Shown: positions 1-8,161 of the stretch, in pieces
Numbering within the stretch: position 1 is the stretch's first letter
Layout of the letters: each line of letters starts with the position of its first letter
Source of the DNA: Kutzneria chonburiensis
GTDB lineage: Bacteria; Actinomycetota; Actinomycetes; Mycobacteriales; Pseudonocardiaceae
Direction: 5' to 3'
DNA length: 64,000 bases
NCBI RefSeq assembly: GCF_028622115.1
Contig: NZ_CP097263.1
Span: 3,410,001 to 3,474,000 of the forward strand
The notes under the pieces: generated by a model
What the model was told of the DNA's origin: nothing
Database searches by the model: none
What the model saw: only the letters and a program-made list of their open reading frames with translations
Position numbers and translations under genes: made by a program

Positions 1-432
1 CCCGTCGTCGCCGACCGTGTAGTGGTCGAACACCGAGCCGTAATGGATGACGTGGTCCAGACCCGTTAGCAACAGCCGGCGCAGCACGATCCGGCTCACG
101 CCGTACTGGCCGTCCGCCGGGTCGTCGGACCCGCCGGTCATGGCGTCGCGATCGATCGTCATCAGCTCGCGCAACCGTTCCGTACGGAACGAGATGCCGC
201 CCGGCGGCGTGACCGAGGTGGCCAGGAAGGCCTGCCACAGCGGCGTCGGCAGGCAGTCGTGCAGCGCCCGCGCGCCGTGCGGGTGGATGTTGATGCGGTA
301 GCCCTGGAGCCAGTCGTCGGCCGACTGGTTGCGCTCGTGGATCTGCACGTCGACACCGCCGGCGAGCAGGGCCTGCCCGAGGGCGAGGCCGCCGATCCCG
401 CCGCCGATGATCAGCACGCGTAAGGGTTTCAT
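1..432 (-). CDS. FAD-dependent monooxygenase, N-terminal part (runs off the window)
   Basis: Only the first 144 codons are inside the window; the rest lies to the left of base 1. The start is the ATG at 432, giving MKPLRVLIIGGGIGGLALGQ, a textbook Rossmann dinucleotide-binding motif (GGGIGG) of the PHBH-type FAD monooxygenases, followed by an acidic strand end and a YRINIHPHG stretch typical of this group. These enzymes hydroxylate aromatic or polyketide-like substrates with NAD(P)H and oxygen in the cytoplasm. The start overlaps the stop of the upstream PadR gene in an ATGA arrangement, so the two are translated as a coupled pair and PadR probably controls this oxygenase. The substrate cannot be told from this fragment. 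Confidence 0.85.
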   Translation of the reverse strand, partial: MKPLRVLIIGGGIGGLALGQALLAGGVDVQIHERNQSADDWLQGYRINIHPHGARALHDCLPTPLWQAFLATSVTPPGGISFRTERLRELMTIDRDAMTGGSDDPADGQYGVSRIVLRRLLLTGLDHVIHYGSVFDHYTVGDDG

Positions 433-977
433 GTCATGTCCTCGGTCGACTTCGACAGCTCGGCGAGCACCTGGTCGTGCCAGGTCAGCTCGGCCTCGAG
501 CCGGATTCGGGTGTGTTCGGTGCACAGCCATTCGGTGCCCTGGAGGTACTTGGCCGCCTGTTCCTGGAGCAGCAGCCAGCCGTCGAGCTCGGCGCTGATC
601 GCCGCCCGACGCTGGGTGAAGGTGGCGATGAGCTTGTCGCGGCCGAGGCCGTCGCTGTACTGCACCGCGAGGTCGACCGGATCCGGCTTGAGCCGCACCT
701 CGCGCAACGTCGCCCAGCGCAAGGCATCCAGCTCCTGCCGGCCGCTGTCGGTGATCGCGTAGATCGTCCGGTCCGGCAGGTTGCCGGCCTTCTCCGTGCG
801 GACGGCCTCGATGATCCCCTCGGACGCCATCCGGCCGAGCGCGCTGTACAGCGACCCGACCTTGATGTCCGTCCACAGCTCGGCCCGGTTCGTCTGCGCC
901 TCGCGCCGGATCTGGTGCCCGTGCATGGGCCCGATCCGGTCCAGGGCGCCGAGGATGTACAGCCGCACACTGCTCAT
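429..977 (-). CDS. PadR family transcriptional regulator
   Basis: This 182-residue protein begins MSSVRLYILGALDRIGPMHG, the N-terminal winged helix of PadR-type repressors, with the usual IKVGSLYSALGRMASEGII recognition-helix and wing region and a C-terminal helical dimerisation part rich in Glu, Leu and Ala. I chose the ATG at 977; an in-frame GTG at 995 would add six residues but falls inside the inverted repeat likely to be its operator. PadR proteins usually repress their own operon and release DNA on binding a small aromatic or lipophilic ligand. The stop overlaps the start of the FAD monooxygenase (ATGA), so the pair is probably a self-regulated detoxification or tailoring operon. Confidence 0.9.
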   Translation of the reverse strand: MSSVRLYILGALDRIGPMHGHQIRREAQTNRAELWTDIKVGSLYSALGRMASEGIIEAVRTEKAGNLPDRTIYAITDSGRQELDALRWATLREVRLKPDPVDLAVQYSDGLGRDKLIATFTQRRAAISAELDGWLLLQEQAAKYLQGTEWLCTEHTRIRLEAELTWHDQVLAELSKSTEDMT

Positions 978-984
978 ACTCGGG

Positions 985-1038
985 TACTCAAACACAAGTA
1001 CTCGTTCACGTCAATGGGTGAGTACTCGCGTTTGAGTA
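985..1038. promoter_or_regulatory. 19-bp inverted repeat, candidate PadR operator
   Basis: TACTCAAACACAAGTACTC at 985-1003 recurs in reverse complement at 1020-1038 with 17 of 19 positions matching, separated by 16 bases. It lies directly upstream of the PadR start at 977 and ends against the stop codon of the aldehyde dehydrogenase. Each arm also contains the smaller dyad GAGTA/TACTC. Position and symmetry suit a pair of PadR dimer sites controlling the PadR-monooxygenase operon; the link to PadR is inference. Confidence 0.6.
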
Positions 1039-2514
1039 TCAGTTCACCGGCGGCCAGACCGGGATGGGCTGACGGCCGGACGGGAACCGGACGTTCTTGG
1101 CCCGCACGAACTCGTGCAGCGTCTCGGCCCAGTTCTCCCGGCCGAAGCCGCTGCCCTTGGCGCCGCCGAAGGGCGAGCCGAGGAAAGAGCGCCGCAGGTA
1201 GTTGTTGACGAAGATCATGCCGGCTTCCAGGCGGGCGGCCAGCCGGCTGGCCCGGAAGTGGTCGGTGGTGACGATGGCGGCGGTGAGGCCGTAGCTGGTG
1301 CCGTTGGCAATGGCCACCGCCTCGTCGTCGGTGTCGAACACCATGATCGACGCGACCGGCCCGAAGATCTCCTCCTGAGCCACGGTGTGGTGCGGCAGCA
1401 CATCGACCAGCACGGTCGGCGGCGCCCAGAAACCGTTACGCAGCCGGTCATCCGTCGGCGCCGAACCCTGGTAGGCGATCTTCGCGCCCTCGTCGACGGC
1501 GGTGTCGACGTAGCCGAGGACCTTCTGCTGCTGCTTGGCGTCGACCATGGCGCCGATGTCGCTGTCGGGGTCGAGCCCGTCGCCGATCTTGAGCGTGGAG
1601 GTCTTGGCGACGAAGCGGTCGAGGAACTCGTCGTAGCGGGAGCGGTGCACGAGGATCCGCGAGGTGGAGGTGCACGCCTCGCCCTGGTTGTAGAACATGC
1701 CCTCGATCGCGACGTCCACGGCCACCGCCAGGTCGGCGTCGTCCAGCACCAGCAGGGCATTCTTGCCGCCGAGCTCCAGGGTCGCGTACGTCAGGTTCTC
1801 GGCCGCCGACCGCAGCACGTGCCGACCGGTGGCGGTCGCGCCCGTGAACGTGATCCGCTCGACCACGGGATGGCCGGCCAGCGCGGGCCCGGCGGGCAGG
1901 CCGGCGACGGCGTTGACGACCCCGGGCGGCAGCACCTGGTTGACGATCTCCACCAGCCGCAGCACGGCCAGCGGTGCCTGCTCCCCCGGCTTGATCACGA
2001 CCGTGTTGCCGGCGGCCAGCGCGGGCGCGGCCTTCTTGGTGAAGTGCAGCGGCGGCCAGTTGAACGGCAGGATCGCCGCGACCACGCCGTACGGCTCGTA
2101 GTGCACGCGTGCCTCGATCGCACCCTGGTCGAGGAGGGTGCCGTGCAGCGTGTCGGCGAGCCCGCCGAAGTACTCGAAACCAGCCGAGCTGAACGAGACA
2201 TCGAAGCGCGCGGCGTCGCGACGCGGCTTGCCGACCTCGCGGGCCTCCAGTTCGGCCAGCTCGTCGGCGTGGGCCCGGATCGCCGCGGCCACCTTGTGCA
2301 GCAACGCACCCCGGTCGCGAGGCGTCAGCCGGCCCCACTCGCCCTCGTACGCACGGCGGGAGTCCCGCACAGCCCGGTCCACCAGGGCTTCGTCGGCGAC
2401 AAGCACCTCGGCGAGATGCCCGCCGGTCGCCGGTTCGAGCACGGAGAACCAGGACGGGTCGTCGGGCAGCACCCACTCGCCGCCGATGAACGCGCCCCAA
2501 CGACCGTCAGGCAT
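1039..2514 (-). CDS. NAD(P)-dependent aldehyde dehydrogenase
   Basis: This 491-residue protein has the full aldehyde dehydrogenase layout. An FNWPPLHFTKKAAPALAAGN cofactor region is followed by FTGATATGRHVL, the ELGGKNALLVLDDAD segment with the general-base Glu, and the nucleophilic Cys in NQGEACTSTSR; EEIFGPVASIM comes near the end. Length is normal for the family. The start is the ATG at 2514, preceded by GAGGAG at good spacing; a longer reading would need a TTG and would run into the LacI-type operator at 2531. Such enzymes oxidise an aldehyde to an acid. It is the last gene of the minus-strand part of the LacI island and probably handles an aldehyde intermediate of that pathway. The substrate is unknown. 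Confidence 0.9.
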   Translation of the reverse strand: MPDGRWGAFIGGEWVLPDDPSWFSVLEPATGGHLAEVLVADEALVDRAVRDSRRAYEGEWGRLTPRDRGALLHKVAAAIRAHADELAELEAREVGKPRRDAARFDVSFSSAGFEYFGGLADTLHGTLLDQGAIEARVHYEPYGVVAAILPFNWPPLHFTKKAAPALAAGNTVVIKPGEQAPLAVLRLVEIVNQVLPPGVVNAVAGLPAGPALAGHPVVERITFTGATATGRHVLRSAAENLTYATLELGGKNALLVLDDADLAVAVDVAIEGMFYNQGEACTSTSRILVHRSRYDEFLDRFVAKTSTLKIGDGLDPDSDIGAMVDAKQQQKVLGYVDTAVDEGAKIAYQGSAPTDDRLRNGFWAPPTVLVDVLPHHTVAQEEIFGPVASIMVFDTDDEAVAIANGTSYGLTAAIVTTDHFRASRLAARLEAGMIFVNNYLRRSFLGSPFGGAKGSGFGRENWAETLHEFVRAKNVRFPSGRQPIPVWPPVN

Positions 2515-2530
2515 GATCACTCCTCGTAGC

Positions 2531-2544
2531 TGCAAACGATTGCA
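2531..2544. promoter_or_regulatory. LacI-type operator copy 1
   Basis: TGCAAACGATTGCA is a 14-bp near-palindrome centred on CG, 16 bases upstream of the aldehyde dehydrogenase start and just downstream of the LacI regulator gene. It matches the perfect palindrome at 7187-7206 in 13 of 14 core positions. LacI-family operators are typically CG-centred palindromes of this size, so this is a likely binding site for the regulator at 2559-3545. Confidence 0.7.
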
Positions 2545-2558
2545 CGGGATGTGGTGGG

Positions 2559-3545
2559 TCAGGGTTTGGGGGAAGCGGTGGAACCGCGGGTGATGAGCTC
2601 GACCGGGAGCACGATGCGCTTGGCCGGCGCGGCCGGGTTGGCGATGCGGGCCAGCAGGAGCCGGGCCGACTCCAGGCCGATGTCGTAGTGCGGAATACGA
2701 ATGGTGGTGAGCCCCGGCCGCTGTCGGTCGGCGAACGGGATGTCGTTGAAGCCGGTCACCGAGACGTCCTCGGGCACGCTCAGGCCCCGTGACGCCAGCG
2801 CCGCGTAGCAGCCGAGGGCGATCAGGTCGTTGCCGGCGACGATCGCGGTCAGCCCCTCGTACGCGTCGAGCAGCCGCAGGGTCGCCTCGAAGCCGGCTTC
2901 CTCGGTGAAGGCCGCCGCGAAGGTCACCGACTCCGCGCCGGTGGCGTCCACAAAGGCCCGATAGCGTTCCCAGCCGGTCGACAAGTGCCGCGGGCCGGCG
3001 ACATGCCCGATCCGCGAGTGTCCGAGTTCGACCAGTGAGCGGACCACCATCCGCACACCGGCGTCGTTGTCCGCGGTCACCGACGGCACCGCGCCGGTGT
3101 CGGTGCGGCGGTTGACCAACACCGTCGGCACCGTGGCCGGCAGCTCGTCGTCACGGCGGCTGGTGGCCAGGATGAAACCGTCGGTCTGCCGGCCGCGCAT
3201 GGCGTCGAACAGCTCGCGCTCGCGGTCGATGTCGCCATCGGTGTTGCCCAGCAGCGCCATGTAGCCGGCCTCGCGCAGCCCGTCCTCGATGCCGCGCACG
3301 ATCGGCGGGAACACCGGGTTGCGCAGGTCGGGGATGATCACGCCGGCGACCGACGAGGTCCGCGTGCGCAGGCTGCGCGCGGCCGAGTTCGGGGCGTAGC
3401 CGAGTGCCTTGGCCGCTTCCAGGACGCGCGTCACCGTGCGCGTGTTGACCATGCCGCGGGTCGCCGTGTTCAGCGCCCGGCTGGCGGTGGCCGCATGCAC
3501 GCCGGCCCGGTCGGCGACGTCCTTGATCGTCGGCACCTTGTCCAC
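2559..3545 (-). CDS. LacI family transcriptional regulator
   Basis: The 328-residue protein starts at a GTG and shows the LacI helix-turn-helix TIKDVADRAGVHAATASRAL followed by the hinge region (ALGYAPNSAARSLRTRTS) and a periplasmic-binding-like effector domain, including the conserved GFNDIPFADRQRPGLTTI core near the C-terminus. LacI proteins bind CG-centred palindromes and are displaced by, or need, a small sugar-like or nucleoside-like effector. Three good copies and one weak copy of such a palindrome lie at promoters between 2531 and 8897, so this gene is the likely local controller of the catabolic island. The effector is unknown but probably relates to the amidohydrolase and dehydrogenase substrates nearby. 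Confidence 0.93.
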   Translation of the reverse strand: MDKVPTIKDVADRAGVHAATASRALNTATRGMVNTRTVTRVLEAAKALGYAPNSAARSLRTRTSSVAGVIIPDLRNPVFPPIVRGIEDGLREAGYMALLGNTDGDIDRERELFDAMRGRQTDGFILATSRRDDELPATVPTVLVNRRTDTGAVPSVTADNDAGVRMVVRSLVELGHSRIGHVAGPRHLSTGWERYRAFVDATGAESVTFAAAFTEEAGFEATLRLLDAYEGLTAIVAGNDLIALGCYAALASRGLSVPEDVSVTGFNDIPFADRQRPGLTTIRIPHYDIGLESARLLLARIANPAAPAKRIVLPVELITRGSTASPKP

Positions 3546-3569
3546 TCCGTCAGCATAGAGACGCGCGGA

Positions 3570-4996
3570 TCACCACGTGACCGCGACGTACTTGGATTCC
3601 GTGTACTCCAGCAGCCCCTCGTGCCCGCCTTCCCGGCCGAGGCCGCTCTGCTTGACCCCGCCGAACGGGGCCGCCGGCTCGGACACCAGGCCGCGGTTGA
3701 GCCCGACCATGCCCGATTCCAGCGCCTCGGCCAGCCGCAGGCCGCGAGCCAGGTCGCCGGTGTACACATAGGACACCAGCCCGTGCTCGCTGTTGTTGGC
3801 ATGGCGCACGGCATCGGCCTCGCCGTCGAAGATCACGATCGGCGCGACCGGGCCGAAGATCTCCTCGCCGAGGATGTCCGCATCGGCCGGAACGTCGGCG
3901 AGAACCGTTGCCGGGTAATGAAAACCCGGGCCGTCGGGACGTTTGCCGCCGGTCAGCACGCGAGCGCCGGCCGCCACCGTCTCGTCGACCAGCTCGCTGA
4001 CTTTGGCCACGGCAGCGGCGTTCACCAACGGGCCCAGCTCCACGGTCGGGTCGATGCCGGGGCCGGTGCGCAGCGCGCTCATGCGCTCGGCCAGCCGCCG
4101 GCCGAACTCCTCGGCCACGCCGCGCTGCACGAAGAACCGGTTGGCCGCCGTGCAGGCCTGGCCGCCGTTGCGCATCTTGGCGATCATCGCACCGTCCAGC
4201 GCCGCGTCCAGGTCGGCGTCGTCGAACACCAGGAACGGGGCGTTGCCGCCCAGCTCCATCGACGTGCTGACAACGCTTTCGGCGGCGGTGGCGAGCAACG
4301 TGCGCCCGACCTCGGTGGAGCCGGTGAAGGACAGCTTGCGCACCCGGGGGTCGTTGAGCATGGCCGATACCATGGGGCCGGACCTGGTGGAGGGCACCAC
4401 GTTCACCGTGCCGGCGGGCGCGCCGGCCTCGGCCAGGATCTCGGCGATGGCCAGCGCCGTCAGCGGCGTCTCCGAGGCCGGTTTGAGCACGACCGTGCAG
4501 CCGGCGGCCAGCGCCGGACCGATCTTGCGGGTGGCCATGGCCGCTGGGAAGTTCCACGGCGTCACCAGCACGCTGACGCCGATCGGTTGCCGTAGCACGA
4601 GAATCCGGTTGGCGCCGCCGGGCGCGGTCTGCACGGTGCCGGCGACGCGCACGGCTTCCTCGGCGTACCAACGGAAGAACTCGGCCGCGTAGTTGAGTTC
4701 GGCACGGGCGTCGGGCAGCGCCTTGCCGTTCTCACGGACGATCAGCGTGGCCAGCTCGTCGGCTCGTTCGTGCATGAGAGTGAAGGCCCGCAACAGAATG
4801 TCGGCTCGCGCGCGGGCGCGGTGGCCGCCCAGCCGGGCAGTGCGGCGGCGGCCGCGTCGACGGCGGCCAGACCGTCCTCGACCGTCCCGTTGGCCACGGT
4901 GGTCAGGGTTTCGGCGGTGGCCGGGTCGAGCACGGTGATCCGCGCGCCGTCCGACGCCGGCCGCCACCGCCCGCCGATGAACAGTTCTTCCTGCAC
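3570..4996 (-). pseudogene. succinate-semialdehyde-type dehydrogenase, broken by one missing base
   Basis: The gene reads as a GabD-like aldehyde dehydrogenase, but in two frames. From the GTG at 4996 (GAGGAG upstream) one frame gives VQEELFIGGRWRPASDGA and on to LPGWAATAPARE. From about 4805 downward a second frame gives RADILLRAFTLMHERADELA through to the stop at 3570, with LGGNAPFLVFDDADLD, the catalytic Cys in NGGQACTAANR and EEIFGPVAPIV. Adding one base between about 4806 and 4820, inside an alternating CG tract, restores a normal 475-residue enzyme. Either the gene is inactive or the sequence has lost a base; the intact family motifs on both sides favour the second. It lies 10 bases downstream of the M24 gene, in the same operon. 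Confidence 0.88.
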
Positions 4997-5006
4997 GCCT
5001 GTCTCC

Positions 5007-6248
5007 TCAGTAAGGATTGGCAACAAAGAGTTCCTGCGCCGGGAACCGGGTCAGCACCTGAGCGCCGGCTTCGGTCACCACGACCTCCTCCTCGATGCGC
5101 GCGGCCGAGAAGCCGTCGCTGGCCGGGCAGTACGTCTCCAGCGCGAAGACCATGCCGGGCCGGATCTCCACCGGGTGCGCGATGCTGTTGAGCCGGGAGA
5201 TGATCGGCCGCTCGTGCAGGCCGAGCCCGAGGCCGTGGCCGAACTGGAGCCCGAAGGCGGCCATCTCGTCGGCGAAGCCGAATTCCGTTGCCGCCGGCCA
5301 GACCCGGGCGATGTCGTCGGTGCCGACGCCGGGGCATACGGCCTCGATCGCGCCATCCATCCACTGCCGGGCCCGGGTGTAGGCGTCCCGCTGCGAGGCG
5401 GTGGCGCTGCCGACGCCGAACGTCCGGTAGTAGCACGTGCGATATCCGTTGTAGGACTGGATGATGTCGAAGAAGGCCTGGTCGCCCGGCCGGATGATGC
5501 GGTCGGAGAAGTTGTGCGGGTGCGGGTTGCAGCGCTCCCCCGACACCGCGTTGATCGCCTCGACCTGGTCGGAGCCCATCTCGTAGAGGCGTTTGTTGGC
5601 CAGCGCGACGATCTCGTTCTCCCGGATGCCGGGCTTGAGCGCCTCGACGATGTCCTGGTAGACGCCGTCGACCATGGCCGCGGCCTGGGACAGCAGGGTG
5701 ATCTCGTCCACCGACTTGATCTCACGGGCATCCAGCATGAGCTGTTGGGCGTCAACGACTTTCAGGCCCTGGCGCTGCATCTCGAACAGGAACGGCGGCT
5801 CCACGATGTCCACGCCTATCGGCGCGTCGGCCACGCCGGCCTGGGTGAGCAGGTCCTTGATCTGCGTGACGGCGTCGCGCATCAGGCCGGCGTCGGGGGC
5901 GATCGCGCCGCGCAACCCGAGCATGCCGGCGCGGCAGTTTTCCTTGGCCAGCCAGGGAGAATAGAGCTGGTGGTGCTTCGCGGCGGAGCCGAAGTCCCAC
6001 AGCATCGGCTCGCCGTCGCGCGTGAGCAGGGCGTACCGGGTCATCTTGTCACCCAGCGCGCCGCCGATCCAGGTCTGCGTGGTGTAGCGGATGTTGTAGA
6101 AGTCGAACAGCAGGAACGCGCCGCATTCGCTGCCCCGTAAGGACTCCTTGGCGCGGGCCAGGCGGTGCTTGCGCAGCCGGTCGAAATCCACACGTTGCTC
6201 GAAGTCGACGGCACCGTGTCCGGGCGCGGGAATCGGCCGCTCACTCAT
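5007..6248 (-). CDS. M24-fold hydrolase (Xaa-Pro dipeptidase/creatinase-like) with an altered metal site
   Basis: This 413-residue protein has the creatinase-like N-terminal domain and the pita-bread C-terminal domain of family M24. The expected ligands can be followed: Asp261 in QAFFDI, His338 in FGHGLGLGLHE, Glu371 in VFALETYCP and Glu386 in RIEEEV. The second Asp, normally 11 residues after the first, is replaced by Cys272 (GYRTCYYRTF). That makes a standard two-metal aminopeptidase unlikely; metal-poor relatives such as creatinase act on small C-N substrates. The gene overlaps the upstream dehydrogenase by eight bases and is followed by the semialdehyde dehydrogenase, so a role in breaking down a small nitrogen compound fits. 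The substrate is unknown. Confidence 0.85.
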   Translation of the reverse strand: MSERPIPAPGHGAVDFEQRVDFDRLRKHRLARAKESLRGSECGAFLLFDFYNIRYTTQTWIGGALGDKMTRYALLTRDGEPMLWDFGSAAKHHQLYSPWLAKENCRAGMLGLRGAIAPDAGLMRDAVTQIKDLLTQAGVADAPIGVDIVEPPFLFEMQRQGLKVVDAQQLMLDAREIKSVDEITLLSQAAAMVDGVYQDIVEALKPGIRENEIVALANKRLYEMGSDQVEAINAVSGERCNPHPHNFSDRIIRPGDQAFFDIIQSYNGYRTCYYRTFGVGSATASQRDAYTRARQWMDGAIEAVCPGVGTDDIARVWPAATEFGFADEMAAFGLQFGHGLGLGLHERPIISRLNSIAHPVEIRPGMVFALETYCPASDGFSAARIEEEVVVTEAGAQVLTRFPAQELFVANPY

Positions 6249-7173
6249 CGGCGGCCAGCCCGTCGTCCACGGCCGCGTGCTCGGGCTCCAGCATGATCCC
6301 GGCGCGGCGGGCCTGCTCCAGCAGCAGCGTCGCGAAATCCTCGTCGGTGTGGCCGGCCCCGATGGCCGACGCGACCAGCTGGGCGGTGGCCGAGGCCAGC
6401 GGCATCGGCGCCTCCAGACTGCGGGCGGCGGCCAGGCCGAGGTCGAAGTCCTTGCGCAGCAACGGCATCGTGAACGTTGGCGTGAAGTCCAGGTTGACCA
6501 GCGCCGGCGACTTGTAGCGGCTGAAGGTGGAGCCCATCACCGAGTCGTTGATGAACTCCAGGAAGGCGGCGCGGCTGACGCCGCCCTTCTCGGCCAGCAC
6601 GGTGATCTCGGCCAGGGACTGCATGACCACGCCGAGGAAGACGTTGTGGGCGATCTTCACCAGGCGCGCGACCTCGTCCTCGCCGACGTAGGTGACGCCC
6701 CGGCCCAGCGCCCGCAGCACCGGCTCGACCTCGTCGAACACCGGCCGTGGGCCGGAAACGGCCAGCGTCAGCCTGCCGGCCGCGACCACCTTCGGGTTGC
6801 CGCTGACCGGCGCGGCCAGCAGCTCCGCGCCGCGTTTTCGGGCCGCCACCCGGACCGCCGCCGACGCCTCCTGCGACACCGTGGACGAGTCGATCAGGAT
6901 CCGGGGCACGGTATCGGTGTCGGTGAGCAGGCCGCCCGGGCCGGTGGTCACGTCCTCCAGGTCGGCCGAGGCGGCGACCATGGTGAACACGATGTCCCGG
7001 TCGGCCAGGTCCACCGGCCGATCGACGACGGTCGCGCCGTGCGGGGTCAGCGCCTCCGCCTTGGCCCGGGTCCGGTTGTACACCGCGACGTCGTAGCCGG
7101 CCGCGCACAGTCGCCGGACCAGTTCGGCGCCCATTCGACCGGCGCCGATCCAGCCGATCCTGTTGCTGCCCAT
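6241..7173 (-). CDS. NAD(P)-dependent beta-hydroxyacid dehydrogenase (3-hydroxyisobutyrate dehydrogenase family)
   Basis: The 310-residue protein begins MGSNRIGWIGAGRMGAELVR, the GxGxxG Rossmann motif of this family. Further on are the substrate-binding ILIDSSTVSQEASAA segment, an APVSGNPKVVAAGRL loop in place of the usual DAPVSGG, and the catalytic lysine in LVKIAHNVFLG. The start is the ATG at 7173 with GGAGGT upstream; a longer TTG-initiated reading would cover the palindrome at 7187-7206. Members oxidise beta-hydroxy acids to semialdehydes, which would supply the semialdehyde dehydrogenase two genes downstream. It is first in a minus-strand operon with the M24 hydrolase (8-base overlap) and is divergent from the binding-protein-like gene at 7289. 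Confidence 0.9.
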   Translation of the reverse strand: MGSNRIGWIGAGRMGAELVRRLCAAGYDVAVYNRTRAKAEALTPHGATVVDRPVDLADRDIVFTMVAASADLEDVTTGPGGLLTDTDTVPRILIDSSTVSQEASAAVRVAARKRGAELLAAPVSGNPKVVAAGRLTLAVSGPRPVFDEVEPVLRALGRGVTYVGEDEVARLVKIAHNVFLGVVMQSLAEITVLAEKGGVSRAAFLEFINDSVMGSTFSRYKSPALVNLDFTPTFTMPLLRKDFDLGLAAARSLEAPMPLASATAQLVASAIGAGHTDEDFATLLLEQARRAGIMLEPEHAAVDDGLAADE

Positions 7174-7186
7174 CGTGCGCACCTCC

Positions 7187-7206
7187 GGATGCAATCGATT
7201 GCATCC
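7187..7206. promoter_or_regulatory. perfect 20-bp palindrome, LacI-type operator copy 2
   Basis: GGATGCAATCGATTGCATCC is a perfect 20-bp palindrome in the divergent region between the dehydrogenase (start 7173) and the binding-protein-like gene (start 7289). Its core TGCAATCGATTGCA is shared by the sites at 2531 and 8807. Bound LacI here would block the minus-strand operon directly and possibly the plus-strand gene too. Confidence 0.8.
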
Positions 7207-7288
7207 ACCTTGCCTCGCGCAGTAGGGTCACGTCAAGGCTCATCAGCGGAGAAGCTGCTGCGAACGATGCGCAGCCCATGGAGGCCAG

Positions 7289-8161
7289 GTGCGTACCATC
7301 CGGCTCGGCACGTTCAGCCCGTCCGTCCTGCTCGATGTCGCCGCCGAGGCGCTGGCGGCCGCCGGGCTCACCGTCGTCGAATCCCCGGCCACCTCGTCGG
7401 CGCAGCAGTTCACCGACCTGTTCACCGGCCGGCTCGACGCCGCGTTCACCAATCCCGACAACGTGCTGGCCTACCGCCTCGTGCCGGACAATCCACTCGG
7501 CCGCACCGGCGACGTCCGCATCCTCGGCGCGATCGACCGTGGTCTCGGATTGGGGTTGTTCACCGGCCCCGCCGGCCTCCGCCGCTCCCTCGGCGTCGAT
7601 GTCGCCGGCTCCGGCTTCGCTTTCATCGGCTACGAGCTGCTCGCCCGGACCGGCCTGCTCCGCGACGTCGACTACCAGGTCTCCCCGTTGGGCTCCACCC
7701 CGCGCCGGGCCCGGGCGCTCATTGCCGGCGAGATCGACTGCACCGTGCTCAACGCCGGCAACGACCTCGTCGCCGAGGAGCAGGGCGCCGTGCGGGTCGC
7801 TTCCGTCACCGAGATCGGTCCTTACGTCGGCACCGTGCTCGCCGCCACCGCCGACTCCTTGGCCCGCAACGGCGACGCGTTGTCCACCTTGCTCGACGTC
7901 ATCGCCGCCACGGTCGAGACGATCCGCTCACACCCCGCCGTCGCCACCGCCGCCATCACCCAGCGCCTCGGCCTCACCGGCCCTACCGCCGCCCGCCACC
8001 TCGCCGTCCTCACCGATCCGTTGCAGGGCCTCATTTCCGGCGGCACCCTCGACCAGGACGACCTGCGCACCATCGTCTCCCTGCGCAACCGCCACGCCCG
8101 CAGCACCACTACCCTCACCGTTGCCGACACCCTCGCCAGCGGCCTGCTCAATCCGGGTTGA
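7289..8161 (+). CDS. periplasmic-binding-protein-like (NMT1/SsuA-type) protein without signal peptide
   Basis: The 290-residue protein starts at a GTG after GGAGGCCAG and reads MRTIRLGTFSPSVLLDVAAE. The pattern of a short strand, LDAAFTNPDNVLAYRL, and GEIDCTVLNAGNDLVAEE resembles the substrate-binding fold used for sulfonates, nitrate and thiamine precursors. There is no signal peptide or lipobox, so it should stay in the cytoplasm, unlike an ABC import receptor; no permease or ATPase is adjacent. It could be a sensor or sequestering protein, or an enzyme built on this fold. It is divergent from the dehydrogenase operon across the palindrome at 7187-7206, and its 3' end overlaps the convergent membrane gene by 14 bases. 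Confidence 0.6.
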   Translation: MRTIRLGTFSPSVLLDVAAEALAAAGLTVVESPATSSAQQFTDLFTGRLDAAFTNPDNVLAYRLVPDNPLGRTGDVRILGAIDRGLGLGLFTGPAGLRRSLGVDVAGSGFAFIGYELLARTGLLRDVDYQVSPLGSTPRRARALIAGEIDCTVLNAGNDLVAEEQGAVRVASVTEIGPYVGTVLAATADSLARNGDALSTLLDVIAATVETIRSHPAVATAAITQRLGLTGPTAARHLAVLTDPLQGLISGGTLDQDDLRTIVSLRNRHARSTTTLTVADTLASGLLNPG

